The notes beneath the pieces are model-generated. The model was not told the origin of the DNA. It saw nothing but the letters and a program-made list of their open reading frames with translations, and did no database searches. A DNA stretch of 64,000 nt. Source: Planococcus sp. CP5-4_YE (lineage in GTDB: Bacteria > Bacillota > Bacilli > Bacillales_A > Planococcaceae). Shown here in pieces: positions 26,074 to 34,168 of the stretch. The translations under genes were made by a program, and so were the position numbers. Each line of letters starts with the position of its first letter. The stretch's first letter is position 1. The DNA is taken from positions 62,001 through 126,000 of the forward strand of contig NZ_JAHPZO010000001.1 of NCBI RefSeq assembly GCF_019042655.1, in the 5' to 3' direction.

Positions 26074-26107
26074 CTAAAACCCGGATCGCCAAGCGTCCGG
26101 GTTTTAG
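26074..26107 (-). terminator. Perfect 12-bp terminator stem
   Basis: CTAAAACCCGGA and TCCGGGTTTTAG around a 10-base loop, 5 bp past the 132-aa gene. Confidence 0.9.
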
Positions 26108-26111
26108 CTAT

Positions 26112-26510
26112 TTAATCGATCTGACGCAAGGCAGCAGCGAGGCGTGCGGCGAAATTCTCCGGCGGTTCCTCTGCAGTCAAGCGCAGACACACAATATTTG
26201 GGTTTGAGTCGATGCTTTGCTCAAATTCTGTTGGTAAGGCAATCGGGTATTGCTGCAACACTTTCTTAAATAAAGGTACTTCCTCGGGTAGCAGATAAAT
26301 GTTTGCTTCATTCACGGCAGAGCCATCGGATTTCAGGTTTCGAAACGATATATCGTGTTCGAGTGTGCAATCAAAAGTTTTATCATGCAATTGAATGGTT
26401 ATCGTCCGATTTTTTTTGATTAGGCATTCCATGTCCGTGGTATCGGTTTCTGCCTCAAGCAAGTTACCGACCTGTTGTGCCAGGTCCATGATGGTATGTT
26501 CGATTTTCAT
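26112..26510 (-). CDS. Unknown 132-aa protein
   Basis: Start at MKIEHTIMDLAQQVGNLL with AAAGGGGAAC upstream. Acidic, soluble and alpha/beta, with a beta-hairpin 'TITIQLHDKTFDCTLEHDIS' and a Pro-Leu-Pro-Glu-Glu helix later. I recognise no family. It is monocistronic, preceded by a terminator-like hairpin in its own leader and followed by a strong terminator. Confidence 0.65.
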   Translation of the reverse strand: MKIEHTIMDLAQQVGNLLEAETDTTDMECLIKKNRTITIQLHDKTFDCTLEHDISFRNLKSDGSAVNEANIYLLPEEVPLFKKVLQQYPIALPTEFEQSIDSNPNIVCLRLTAEEPPENFAARLAAALRQID

Positions 26511-26549
26511 ATCGTTCCCCTTTCTTAAAGCAAATTGCGCCGAAAAGAA

Positions 26550-26590
26550 AACGCCGAAAAAAACCCAGGAAAGGGCTTTTTTCGGCGTTG
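26550..26590 (-). promoter_or_regulatory. Terminator-like hairpin in the leader of the 132-aa gene
   Basis: On the - strand CGCCGAAAAAA pairs with TTTTTTTCGGCG around a CCC/GGG-containing loop, and TTTTCTTTT follows. It stands 40-80 bp upstream of the start codon with no gene behind it that needs terminating, so it may be an attenuator. Confidence 0.5.
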
Positions 26591-26749
26591 GTTCCAGCGC
26601 TATAGTCTGTTCCATTTTACCAAATTGCTTTTGTTTTCACTTGCAAGTGCTGATTCCTAACCGGAAATACTATGGTTTCCCGTTCGAGAATAATATAAGA
26701 TAAACCACTCAAAAAGTAAAACTATTAGCCTAGAAAATCTTATACAAAA

Positions 26750-26932
26750 TTAATCCTCTTCTTCATTTTCCTCATCATTTTCATTATCTTCCGAATCGCC
26801 TTGATCCTCACCTGGCATGACATCCATTTCCTGCTCCATCTCCGGCTCATCTTCCCCGCCGCCGCATCCAACAAGCATTCCCGCAGATAACATTGCCGCT
26901 GCACCGACTTTCAGCCATTTCTGCTGTGCCAT
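26750..26932 (-). CDS. Small acidic lipoprotein, 60 aa
   Basis: ATG at 26932 with GGAGGAG 6 nt upstream. Signal MAQQKWLKVGAAAMLSAGML then VGC lipobox (Cys ~23), followed by GGGEDEPEMEQEMD and an almost purely Asp/Glu/Asn tail. It resembles the short acidic lipoproteins of Planococcaceae; the function is unknown. A lipid anchor with an extended acidic tail could bind cations at the membrane surface. Confidence 0.7.
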   Translation of the reverse strand: MAQQKWLKVGAAAMLSAGMLVGCGGGEDEPEMEQEMDVMPGEDQGDSEDNENDEENEEED

Positions 26933-27005
26933 TGACACTCCTCCTCTGTTTCAGTTCCTTACTAGCTCTATACCCGCTTGCCGGAAGGAGAAACTAAAAC
27001 AGATT

Positions 27006-27485
27006 TCAAGTGTTAGCCGCTGACAGAAGGCCTGGTCGCTTGCTGTATTTCATCAGCACGCTTTTCGCAAATGCGTCACAGCGCGGGCGGTCATACGTGG
27101 ATGGCATTTGTTCGACTTTGAGCGTCGCGGCTAAAATGCTTTTCGCATGAAGCATATCCCGGAACAGATCTACCGCGCCGCAATACGTCGCAAAGCAGCG
27201 GTCCCCTGTCCCGAATACACCTGTAATGAGCATCTTGTCCTGTTGTTCCATCGCTTCGAACAGGCCGTGCAGCTGCTTCGGGATTTCTCCGTTCATCCAC
27301 GTGTAAGTGCCGACCAAAACTATATCGTAACGAGATAGTTTTGCAAGGCCGCATTCTTTCACAGGAAAAACATCCGGTTGAATCCCTTGCCGGACCAGGG
27401 CATCCGCTACCATTTGGGAGAGGCTTTCCGTGTGCCCCGTCGCAGAAGCATAGACAATTGCGACGTTCGGTTTATAATTCGTCAA
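27006..27485 (-). CDS. Flavodoxin
   Basis: 159 aa with the FMN phosphate loop 'VYASATGHTES' (~10-20) and 'GTYTWMNGEIPKQL' (~58), the second FMN loop. It is longer than NrdI (~120-135 aa), so it is a flavodoxin proper. It overlaps the end of nrdB by 14 bp and is the last gene of the reductase operon. It may supply electrons for the radical cofactor or for the reductase. Confidence 0.9.
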   Translation of the reverse strand: MTNYKPNVAIVYASATGHTESLSQMVADALVRQGIQPDVFPVKECGLAKLSRYDIVLVGTYTWMNGEIPKQLHGLFEAMEQQDKMLITGVFGTGDRCFATYCGAVDLFRDMLHAKSILAATLKVEQMPSTYDRPRCDAFAKSVLMKYSKRPGLLSAANT

Positions 27486-28509
27486 AGCCGTTCGACTCCG
27501 ATACTTTCGTATAGGCGCGTGATTTCTGTTCGAAGAAATCCGACTTCGTGCTGTTCATCATGTCGTCGCCGAAGACGCGGATCCACGGCATCGGGTTGTC
27601 GCGCGTTTCATAGAGGTTGCCGAGGCCGATTTGGCGCAGCCGCTTGTTTGCCAAATACTCAACGTATTCGTTGAACTCATCAAGATCAAGCCCCTCAATC
27701 TCCCCGAGGATATGCTGGGCCCATTCTTTTTCAAGTTCGACGGCATGCGCCACTTCCTCTCGAATCCAATTGTTCATGTCATCTGTCGCGAGCTCTGGGT
27801 TTTCCGCAATCAAGATGCGGATAAATTGGGAAACGAAATAAGCGTGCTGCATTTCGTCGCGCTGGATATAGCTGATCATCGTGCTAGTCTTGAGCATTTT
27901 CTGTTGGCGCGCGAGATGGTAGAAAAACGCAAAACCCGCATAGAAATAAATGCCTTCCAAATTGATCGAATTGACCGCAAGCTTCAATAAGTTCTCTAAA
28001 TTAGGCTCGGTGCGGAACGCTTCGTACGCAGACAAGATGCGTGCGTTGCGCTTTCTGACGAGCGGGTCGTTCTTCGCTTCATCAAAACGGCGATTTTGTT
28101 CATCGAGCGGCACGAGCGAGCTGAGAACGTAGGAATACGATTCGGTGTGGACCGCTTCCTGTTGCGCAATGACAGCAAAAATCGATTTGAAGCTGGAATC
28201 GCTGACATAATCCATAACTTGAGTCATCGTCGGCGTCTGCAGGCTGTCGAGTGACGCCAGCTGCGTGTTGATGCGCAAAAAGACGTCTTTCTCAGTATCT
28301 GTTAGCGAATCCCAGTTTTTGATGTCATCCTGCATATTGATTTCCTGCGCTTTCCAGAAGTTCGCGAGTAGCGCTTGATACAAGTCATACATATGCGGAT
28401 GGGCAATATCGTTCCAATTGAGCAAACCGGAGCTCGCCCCGCCAACAATGGCGGTCGAGCGATTCGGTGCCTCTGGGTCCATCAATGGCTGTTTCGTTAA
28501 AGTTTCCAT
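27472..28509 (-). CDS. nrdB: Ribonucleotide reductase beta subunit (radical-generating)
   Basis: 345 aa from METLTKQPLMDPEA; an ATG three codons upstream is possible. It has the ferritin-like R2 fold with metal ligands and tyrosyl radical in 'QQEAVHTESYSY' (E-x2-H-x3-Y), 'NLEGIYFYAGF' and 'QRDEMQHAYF' (E-x2-H). It generates the radical that NrdA uses to reduce ribonucleotides. It lies 16 bp after nrdA and its 3' end overlaps the flavodoxin gene. Confidence 0.94.
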   Translation of the reverse strand: METLTKQPLMDPEAPNRSTAIVGGASSGLLNWNDIAHPHMYDLYQALLANFWKAQEINMQDDIKNWDSLTDTEKDVFLRINTQLASLDSLQTPTMTQVMDYVSDSSFKSIFAVIAQQEAVHTESYSYVLSSLVPLDEQNRRFDEAKNDPLVRKRNARILSAYEAFRTEPNLENLLKLAVNSINLEGIYFYAGFAFFYHLARQQKMLKTSTMISYIQRDEMQHAYFVSQFIRILIAENPELATDDMNNWIREEVAHAVELEKEWAQHILGEIEGLDLDEFNEYVEYLANKRLRQIGLGNLYETRDNPMPWIRVFGDDMMNSTKSDFFEQKSRAYTKVSESNGFDEL

Positions 28510-28525
28510 ACTCCTCATCCTTTCC

Positions 28526-29189
28526 TTAGCTTTCACATGCCTCGCATGCTTCGATTTCTTCTTGCGACGTGCTGCGCACATAATAGCTCGTCTTTAAGCC
28601 ACATTTCCACGCTTCGAGGTGCAATTCCAATAACTCCTTGGCGCGGATCGTGTGCGGCACATACAAATTAAAGCTGATCGACTGGTCGATATGGCGCTGT
28701 CTCGCCGCATTTTGGCGGATGCTCCATTTTTGGTCCAATACGTGGCGCGCGCGGCGGTAATAATCATATGTCCGGTGGTTGAGGTCCGGTGCCGTCACGT
28801 TAAAACGGAAGTTCTTTTTCTCTTCTGCGTATTCGACGGCATACAAAGGATCGATGCCGTCTGTCGAGCCGCCGATTTTCGCGGTCGACGAGTTCGGCGC
28901 GACGGCCATCATCCAGCCATTGCGGACGCCGGATGTTGCGACTTTACGGCGTAGTGCATCCCAACGCTCTCCGGTATAACTGCGGCGTTCGAAATACTCG
29001 CCCGTATGCCATTCAGAACCTGTGAATTCACTGAAGACACCTTTTTCCTCCGCCAGCCCTGCGGATGCGCGAATAGCGTGCCAGGCGATTTCTTCGTAAA
29101 GTGTGTCGGCATAGTCAACTGCTTCTTGGGTTTCCCAATGGATGCCGCGAAGCGCCAGCAAATGGTGCCAACCAAATGTTCCTAATCCT
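28526..29189 (-). CDS. nrdA: Ribonucleotide reductase alpha subunit, exon 2
   Basis: This exon supplies codon 505 (last base) to 725. It opens with GLGTFGWHHLLALRGIHW, continues the reductase barrel ('SSTAKIGGSTDGIDP', 'INLYVPHTIRAKEL'-like motifs, the radical-transfer Tyr-Tyr in 'LKTSYYVRS') and ends with the redox-active CEAC near the C-terminus. No ATG starts it: it is readable only after the intron is removed. Exon 1 (1,514 nt) plus exon 2 (664 nt) gives exactly 725 codons plus stop. Confidence 0.92.
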
Positions 29190-30236
29190 CATTTATATTC
29201 AATAAAGGTCGTAAGCCTTTACCCGTTCTCTTATGAACTGCTGCATGTCACCATGCAGATTAGACTATATCACGTTCCTTTTTCAGGAACCCCTGCGTTT
29301 CCACTATCATAAACTTATAGTGTACTCTACTCCCTTACCTCTTCTAAAGAGTGGTTTCGATAGTCGTTAGGCTTTTATATCTCAACTTTTTTATATAAGT
29401 AATTAGGGAAATTATCATTTTTAAGTCTAGCTCGTACAGTCGTCCGCTTAACTCCGATTAATAGTGCACATTCAGATATACTCAAGTAGCAGATTCCATC
29501 GACTATGATTTCTGTTCTGTGAGGCATATTCTTTTTCATGCGTTCTACAGCTAACTTGGGTTTAGCAACTCCTTTATTACTTGAAATCCATCCACTCATG
29601 GCTTTCTCTTGGTACAACTGTCTTCTTATTTCTTTCCAATCACTTACATGGCTTTTTCCATAGAACGGATTCTTTTCTCCAGTTTTTAAAGATGCTTTTT
29701 CTGAAAGTATTTTTTTAACATCTTCAGAATGATGTTTTCCATAAAAGGGGTTGCCATTTCCTTTCATCTTTTCGGATCGGATTTTCCGTTCTATCTCAGA
29801 ATAGATGCGTCCTTTTGTTCCAGTTCCACCCAAAGTTAAATTATATCCTTGAACAAAACTATTATATTTTGTTACATAATATGCTTCTAGAACGTAAAGT
29901 TCCTCTTGAGTAAAGTTTTTATTTTCTTCTATCACTGTAAAAGTAAAAGCCTCTTCTCCATACTTGTTGAAACTTTTTTGAAGGTGATCATTTCTATGTC
30001 TATTATTTCTCAAGTCAGAAAAATGACAAATTTTTCGTTTGTTTAAGTTTACAGTTTCACCAATATAATATTTTCCGGTTATGTTATTAAAAATTGAATA
30101 AATCCCTTTCATTACTTTTCCTCCTTTCTTTTAGATTAAGTTGAGATAATTTAGCACGGGATTGTCTCGTTTTGAGAGTTTCCCCGTTTAACAGGGTTTT
30201 CTTAAAGGGTTACCCCCTTAAGCCACTGGATACTCA
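29190..30236 (-). mobile_element. Group I intron in nrdA, 1,047 nt
   Basis: It interrupts nrdA in phase 2 of codon 505. Exon 1 ends GCCAT, and the base after it starts AGTGGC-pairing P1: GCCATT pairs with AGTGGC with the U.G wobble at the splice site. The intron ends in G (ATAAATG), and exon 2 starts AGGATTAGG. Near the 3' end the P8-like hairpin GGTTCCTgaaaaAGGAAC is followed by GATATAGTC (29263-29271, - strand), the classic P7 3' strand, which pairs with GACTAT at ~29350. AT content is higher than the flanks, and it encodes a GIY-YIG endonuclease. Confidence 0.92.
29375..30112 (-). CDS. GIY-YIG homing endonuclease of the nrdA intron
   Basis: 245 aa. GIYSIFNNITGKYYIGET (residues 3-20) is the GIY...YIG catalytic motif, with catalytic Arg/Glu downstream ('ICHFSDLRNNRHRND'). 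Two NUMOD3-like 'NPFYGK' repeats (~118 and ~146) and a C-terminal HTH/NUMOD1-like 'SISECALLIGVKRTTVRARL' segment form the DNA-binding part. AAAGGAGG lies 7 nt upstream of the ATG. AT-rich codon use unlike the neighbours marks recent transfer. It should cut intron-less nrdA alleles and so spread the intron. Confidence 0.93.
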   Translation of the reverse strand: MKGIYSIFNNITGKYYIGETVNLNKRKICHFSDLRNNRHRNDHLQKSFNKYGEEAFTFTVIEENKNFTQEELYVLEAYYVTKYNSFVQGYNLTLGGTGTKGRIYSEIERKIRSEKMKGNGNPFYGKHHSEDVKKILSEKASLKTGEKNPFYGKSHVSDWKEIRRQLYQEKAMSGWISSNKGVAKPKLAVERMKKNMPHRTEIIVDGICYLSISECALLIGVKRTTVRARLKNDNFPNYLYKKVEI

Positions 30237-31750
30237 ATGGCGCGGTATTTCTCATTCGTCACTTCTGCCTGGCCGACAGAAATGGTATTCAAATCGATAA
30301 CATTATCAAGCATGCGCAATTGAATCGGGATGAGGCGGGACAAGACGTCCGCCTGCACCGCTCTTGGCAAATTGATCGAAGACAAATTGCAGACGACGAA
30401 ATCGCCCGGTTTTTTCACAGTAACAAGATTGCCTTCTTCGTCTTTGTATTCTTTGATGATTTCAGTCGGCGACATGTTTTGTGCGATTTCACTGCATAGA
30501 TTGCTGCAGTAAATCGATGTTTTGCCGATGCCACGCAAGTGCTTGTTCGGGTTCCCGCGGTTCACTTCGTCGCGGTAGAACATATATGGTGTGCCGGTCT
30601 CGAGCTGTGAGACCATGATGCGCGCCATAACGTCCATCGCCCGGAACGACTTTCTTGCCAACAACGGATGATTGACCGCTTCTTCGTATTTTTCGGTGAA
30701 ATATTTGCGGTCGATCTCGTCGTAAAAATCTTCCAAGCCGAGCAAATTGCCCTGATCGTCTTTCCAGCCCATCACTTGCTTGACTTCATGAGGGCAGAAT
30801 GTATGCCATTCGCCGACACTGCGCCCATTTTCATCTGTTTCCTGCAATTTTTGCATAAACAAATCCGGAATCGATACGCCGGTGAAAATATCGTGTGCTT
30901 TGCGGCGCTCATCGCCGTTATTCGTTTTCAAATCCAGGAAACCGTTCATGATGTCTTTATGGAACACATCCAAATAGACCGCCACTGCGCCTTGGCGCTG
31001 GCCGAGCTGGTCGACGCTGACGGCTGTGTCATTGAGCAGGCGAATCCACGGAATCACACCCGATGAATTGCCTTTAAATTTACGGATGTCGGAACCAAGT
31101 GCGCGCACTTTTCCGTAGTAAACACCTAAGCCGCCGCCGTCTTTGCTGAGGCGCGCGACGTCCCAATTGTTTTGGTAGATGCCGTCAAGTGAATCCGCTA
31201 CGGTGTCAATAAAGCATGAAGACATTTGCCCGAAGCTTTTCCCAGCATTCGATAAAGTCGGTGTTGCCACTGTCATATATAAATTGCTCATCGCCCAATA
31301 CGCTTCCTTAACGAGTTCCAGGCGTCGCACTTTCGGTTCTTTCTGCATCAAGGTCATCGCGATAATTAAAAAGCGCTCTTGCGGCAATTCCCACACATGC
31401 CCGTCATAGTCTTTTGCCAAATAACGATCCGCCAATAAGAACAATCCTATGTAATTGAACAATTCATCGCGCTCTGGTGCAATTTCTCGTCCCAATAGGC
31501 GGATTTCATCCTCCGAATAGGCTGCCAGCAAATCCTTTGAATAAATGCCAACTCGGCTAAGCCCGTAAATCAATCCGTAAAAATCATCGTATTTGTTCGC
31601 TGCGCTGTAGCCGCGCGTTTGTGCCGCTTGCTCGTATAATTTCTCCAAATATAATCCTGCCGCCTCGAACGTCCAATGAGGTTCGTCCATCGACACCCGG
31701 TCTAGTGCATCTTGAATTTTTCTATCGCGTTCTACTGCCCCTAAAGTCAT
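30237..31750 (-). CDS. nrdA: Ribonucleotide reductase alpha subunit, exon 1
   Basis: Codons 1-504 plus two bases of 505. No ATP-cone is seen at the N-terminus (MTLGAVERDRKIQDALDRVS), so overall activity control by dATP through a cone is unlikely. Key residues: redox Cys in 'FGQMSSCFID' and the thiyl-radical Cys in 'CSNLCSEIAQN'. Without splicing, translation would run into the intron and stop 6 codons later (EYPVA-TAA region), giving a dead 510-aa product. AAGGAG stands 10 nt upstream of the ATG, 1 bp past the thioesterase stop. Confidence 0.93.
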
Positions 31751-31751
31751 T

Positions 31752-32240
31752 TCAACACAGCTCCTTTGCGTATTCGTTTGCGATCATTCGGCGTTCTTTT
31801 CGTTCCTGTGCGTTCTCAAATAATCGTTTTTCATTTTCTGTTTCCGGCATTACGCTCGCGACCGGCGTCGGACGGCCTTCTGCGTCCACTGCGACCATTG
31901 TTAAAATCGATGTGGTTGTTAAACTGCGCGTGCCGCTTTCGATGTGCTGGCATTCTGCTTTGACGTATACTTCCATCGAAGTCCGTCCTGTCGAAATGAC
32001 GACGCCTTCCAAGATCAAGATATCGCCGACTTTTGCCGATGATAGGAAATTGACGTTGTCGATTGATGCGGTGACGACTGCGCGCCGGCTATGTTTCATT
32101 GCCGCGATAGCCGCGATTTCATCGATATACGCGAGGACGGTGCCTCCGAAAATCGTGCCCATATGGTTGGTATCCGGCGGCAACACGAGCCGGGACTGGA
32201 TGGTCCTGGATACACCTGCCGGAAGTTGTTCTCTATGCAT
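31752..32240 (-). CDS. Acyl-CoA thioesterase, hotdog fold (first gene of the nrd operon)
   Basis: 162 aa from MHREQLPAGVSRTIQSRLVL with AAAGGAGG upstream. The hotdog motif 'DTNHMGTIFGGTVLAYIDEI' (residues ~24-43) with Asn/Asp and the GG helix start is that of cytosolic long-chain acyl-CoA hydrolases (YciA/BACH type). It lies directly behind a cobalamin riboswitch and 1 bp ahead of nrdA, a surprising partner for nucleotide reduction. It may be a passenger, or it may link lipid and DNA synthesis. Confidence 0.9.
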   Translation of the reverse strand: MHREQLPAGVSRTIQSRLVLPPDTNHMGTIFGGTVLAYIDEIAAIAAMKHSRRAVVTASIDNVNFLSSAKVGDILILEGVVISTGRTSMEVYVKAECQHIESGTRSLTTTSILTMVAVDAEGRPTPVASVMPETENEKRLFENAQERKERRMIANEYAKELC

Positions 32241-32268
32241 ATTGATTTCCTCCTTTTGACAACACAAA

Positions 32269-32298
32269 AGCCCCCACTCTCCGGAGAGAATGGGGGCA
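32269..32298 (-). terminator. Riboswitch expression-platform terminator
   Basis: On the - strand GCCCCCA pairs with TGGGGGC with an inner CTCTCC/GGAGAG stem and CTTTTGTG after it. It stands between the cobalamin aptamer and the thioesterase ribosome site, the position of a transcription-stopping platform. Confidence 0.85.
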
Positions 32299-32384
32299 TA
32301 AACGCAAGTTAATGAAGTGGGCACACTTGGGCCGCACAAACCAAACCTTTGTCATCCTTCCCAATTCCCGGAGAAGTGCAAAAC

Positions 32385-32545
32385 GACAACAAAGGCAGGT
32401 CTCCTGGCTCGCGCGTCACTCTCCCCATGCCCTTCCCGTCCATTGGACAGTGGGATTTCATGGTTCGTCTGCGCTTACAGTTGCGGGAACAGCTCCGGGA
32501 TTTTACCGGATTCCCTATTCAGCCCGTAGTGGGCACCTTTGTTGC
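32385..32545 (-). ncRNA. Adenosylcobalamin riboswitch
   Basis: On the - strand the aptamer landmarks run in order: AAAGGTGCC, GAATAGGGAATCCGGT, AATCCCGGAGCTGTTCCCGC, AACTGTAA, and the B12 box AGCCAGGAGACCTGCC. The 5' and 3' ends (CAAAGG/CCTTTG) pair to close P1. It precedes the thioesterase-nrdA-nrdB-flavodoxin operon, and a terminator lies ~90 nt downstream. AdoCbl binding should favour the terminator and switch the operon off. Confidence 0.94.
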
Positions 32546-32753
32546 GGTATCACTATATATGGTGTTGGTTTTTTACACCATCACCAAATCTTGTAGTTTC
32601 ACTATAGACCAGTTCGAATTTCGCCGCAAGGATTTTCTTGTACTTCCTGTAGAAAGTGAAAAAGGTTCTAGTTGCTGTTATATTTTTCGTACAAACCTTT
32701 CAATTTGTAGTTATTTTTTGATACGAGGTGGTTCGCACTTTCTGATTCTGTGA

Positions 32754-33243
32754 AGACAGCGAGAGTTTGCTTGTAGAATGCATATGGTGTTGTGATTGTG
32801 CGTCATCTTGGTAGTCGCCCGCCTGCTTTGGGTTGGCCTTTCGCAATAAGCCAGGAAGAACGTCTGTCTTATTGCTTCGGCTCACCCTTTTGCGCTCGGC
32901 GGCTTAGAGATTTCATTGATTCGGGTATGTTTAAAAAGATCTGCTCCTTTAGATAGTTGCCGGCTATTGGGGGAATCGCTTCCCGGGACAGGGTTCAGTG
33001 GAGACAGCGTGAGCTTTCTTGTAGAACAGTTTCGGTGATTGGCTTGTTCATCTTGTTGGTAGCCGCGGCCGGGCTTTGGGTTGGCCTTTCGCAATAAGCC
33101 AGGAAGAACGTCTGTCTTATTGCGTCGGCTCACCCTTTTGCGCTCGGCGGCTTAGAGATTTCATTGATCCACGTGTGTTTAAATAGTTCTGCTTCTTTAG
33201 TTAGTTGCCGGCTAGTGGGGAAATCGCTTCCTAAGGCGTGAAT
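32754..33243. repeat. Tandem pair of ~245-bp family E repeats (E1, E2)
   Basis: Two head-to-tail units with the core GGGTTGGCCTTTCGCAATA at 32829 and 33078 (period ~248 bp), later 'GCGCTCGGCGGCTTAGAGAT' and a terminal GGGGAATCGCTTCC hairpin. A second pair lies at 38958-39448. The units cover most of the gap between the riboswitch and the gene at 33405. The rest of that gap shows nothing I can name. Confidence 0.9.
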
Positions 33244-33375
33244 CGGTAAGATAGATAGTGTTTAGTTCGGGAGCTCGTTTGTGCTTCATGTTGGTTTTCA
33301 ATACCTTGCTTTGGGCAGCCCGCACCAAAATCCTCGCCGCTTTCCACCACCATTTCTATTTCCCGGGAAATAAAA

Positions 33376-33402
33376 AGGCCGCGCAATTGCCTGCGCGGCT
33401 TT
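33376..33402 (-). terminator. Terminator of the small basic protein gene
   Basis: AGCCGCGCA and TGCGCGGCC pair around GGCAAT, followed by TTTTTAT on the - strand. Confidence 0.85.
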
Positions 33403-33404
33403 GA

Positions 33405-33593
33405 TTATCCATCGATCCATTCAGATTCAGCTTGTGGCTGTTTACCTTTTTGGTTCGTGGCTTCTTTATTGTCTTTGCTTGTATACGGCTTGAAGCTCTT
33501 GGCTTTGTTTTTGCCTTTTTCCCAACGGTTCCAGCCTTTTTTGCCGGTTCCTTGGCCTACGCCGCTTTTTGATTTCGCTTTCGCTTTGCCCAT
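33405..33593 (-). CDS. Small basic protein (possibly DUF3934-like)
   Basis: 62 codons from MGKAKAKSKSGVGQGTGKKG with GGAG 8 nt upstream; a GTG three codons earlier is the alternative. Strongly Lys/Gly/Ser-rich, with 'GKKGWNRW' in the middle. The GTGKKGWNRW pattern reminds me of DUF3934 of Bacillus, but this is a weak assignment. Nucleic-acid contact is plausible from charge alone. Confidence 0.6.
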   Translation of the reverse strand: MGKAKAKSKSGVGQGTGKKGWNRWEKGKNKAKSFKPYTSKDNKEATNQKGKQPQAESEWIDG

Positions 33594-33665
33594 TTCTTTC
33601 ACTCCCGTTCACTCATCGTGACGTTCAGCTTACCACATCCCGCCGCTTTCGTGAACAGTTCGTGT

Positions 33666-34145
33666 TTAGGCCTCGAGCACTTTCTGGATGTCTTTGTGCA
33701 TCGAATCGGGCGTATCTTTCGGCGCGAACCTCGCCACGACTTTTCCGTTCGGGTCGACAAGGAACTTTGTGAAATTCCATTTGATGCCGCTCGACAGGAA
33801 GCCTTTCGTGTTCGATGTCAAATGATCGAACAACGGATGTGCTTCTTTTCCGTTCACTTTGATAATGTCATGCATCGGGAACGTGACGCCGTACGTCATG
33901 CGGCACGACGATTCGGCATCTGCCGCTTCGCCGAGTTCCTGGCCGAATTGATCGGACGGAAAGCCAAGTACGACAAGGCCTTCATCTTTGTAGCGCTGGT
34001 AAATCTTTTCGAGGCCGTCAAACTGGCCGCGCAGGCCGCATTTGGTTGCCGTGTTGACGATGACCATCGGCTGCCCTTTGTAGCGTTCGAGCTTGTACTC
34101 TTCTCCACTTGCATCGGTGACTTTAATATCATAGATTCCCATCAT
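33666..34145 (-). CDS. Glutathione peroxidase family thiol peroxidase
   Basis: 159 aa. The peroxidatic Cys is in 'NTATKCGLRGQF' (~36), the Gln in 'GFPSDQFGQE' (~70) and Trp-Asn in 'IKWNFTKFLVD' (~120), completing the catalytic tetrad with Cys in place of selenocysteine. In Bacillota these usually draw electrons from thioredoxin. It is transcribed in line with ohrR and ohr, forming a peroxide-defence group. Confidence 0.93.
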   Translation of the reverse strand: MMGIYDIKVTDASGEEYKLERYKGQPMVIVNTATKCGLRGQFDGLEKIYQRYKDEGLVVLGFPSDQFGQELGEAADAESSCRMTYGVTFPMHDIIKVNGKEAHPLFDHLTSNTKGFLSSGIKWNFTKFLVDPNGKVVARFAPKDTPDSMHKDIQKVLEA

Positions 34146-34168
34146 TCACCACTCCGTTCCCTTGATTT

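Noticed and set aside
26112..26615. Longer N-terminus for the 132-aa protein and for several others (for example at 24863, 28581, 32339, 50300 and 63688)
   Set aside because: The extensions run through hairpins, the riboswitch terminator or leader DNA and lack ribosome sites; the internal ATGs with strong sites were taken.
30218..30236. nrdA ending naturally at the TAA at 30218
   Set aside because: The final codons are intron sequence; the missing C-terminal third, including the CEAC redox pair, is encoded in the same direction right after the intron.
32700..33133. Short family E frames (MSRRxKT...) as real peptides
   Set aside because: Changes among the four copies fall mostly at first and second codon positions, the opposite of protein selection; kept as a repeat, not as genes.
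32754..33243. CRISPR array
   Set aside because: Units are ~245 bp, only two per locus, with no short direct repeats and unique spacers and no cas genes.
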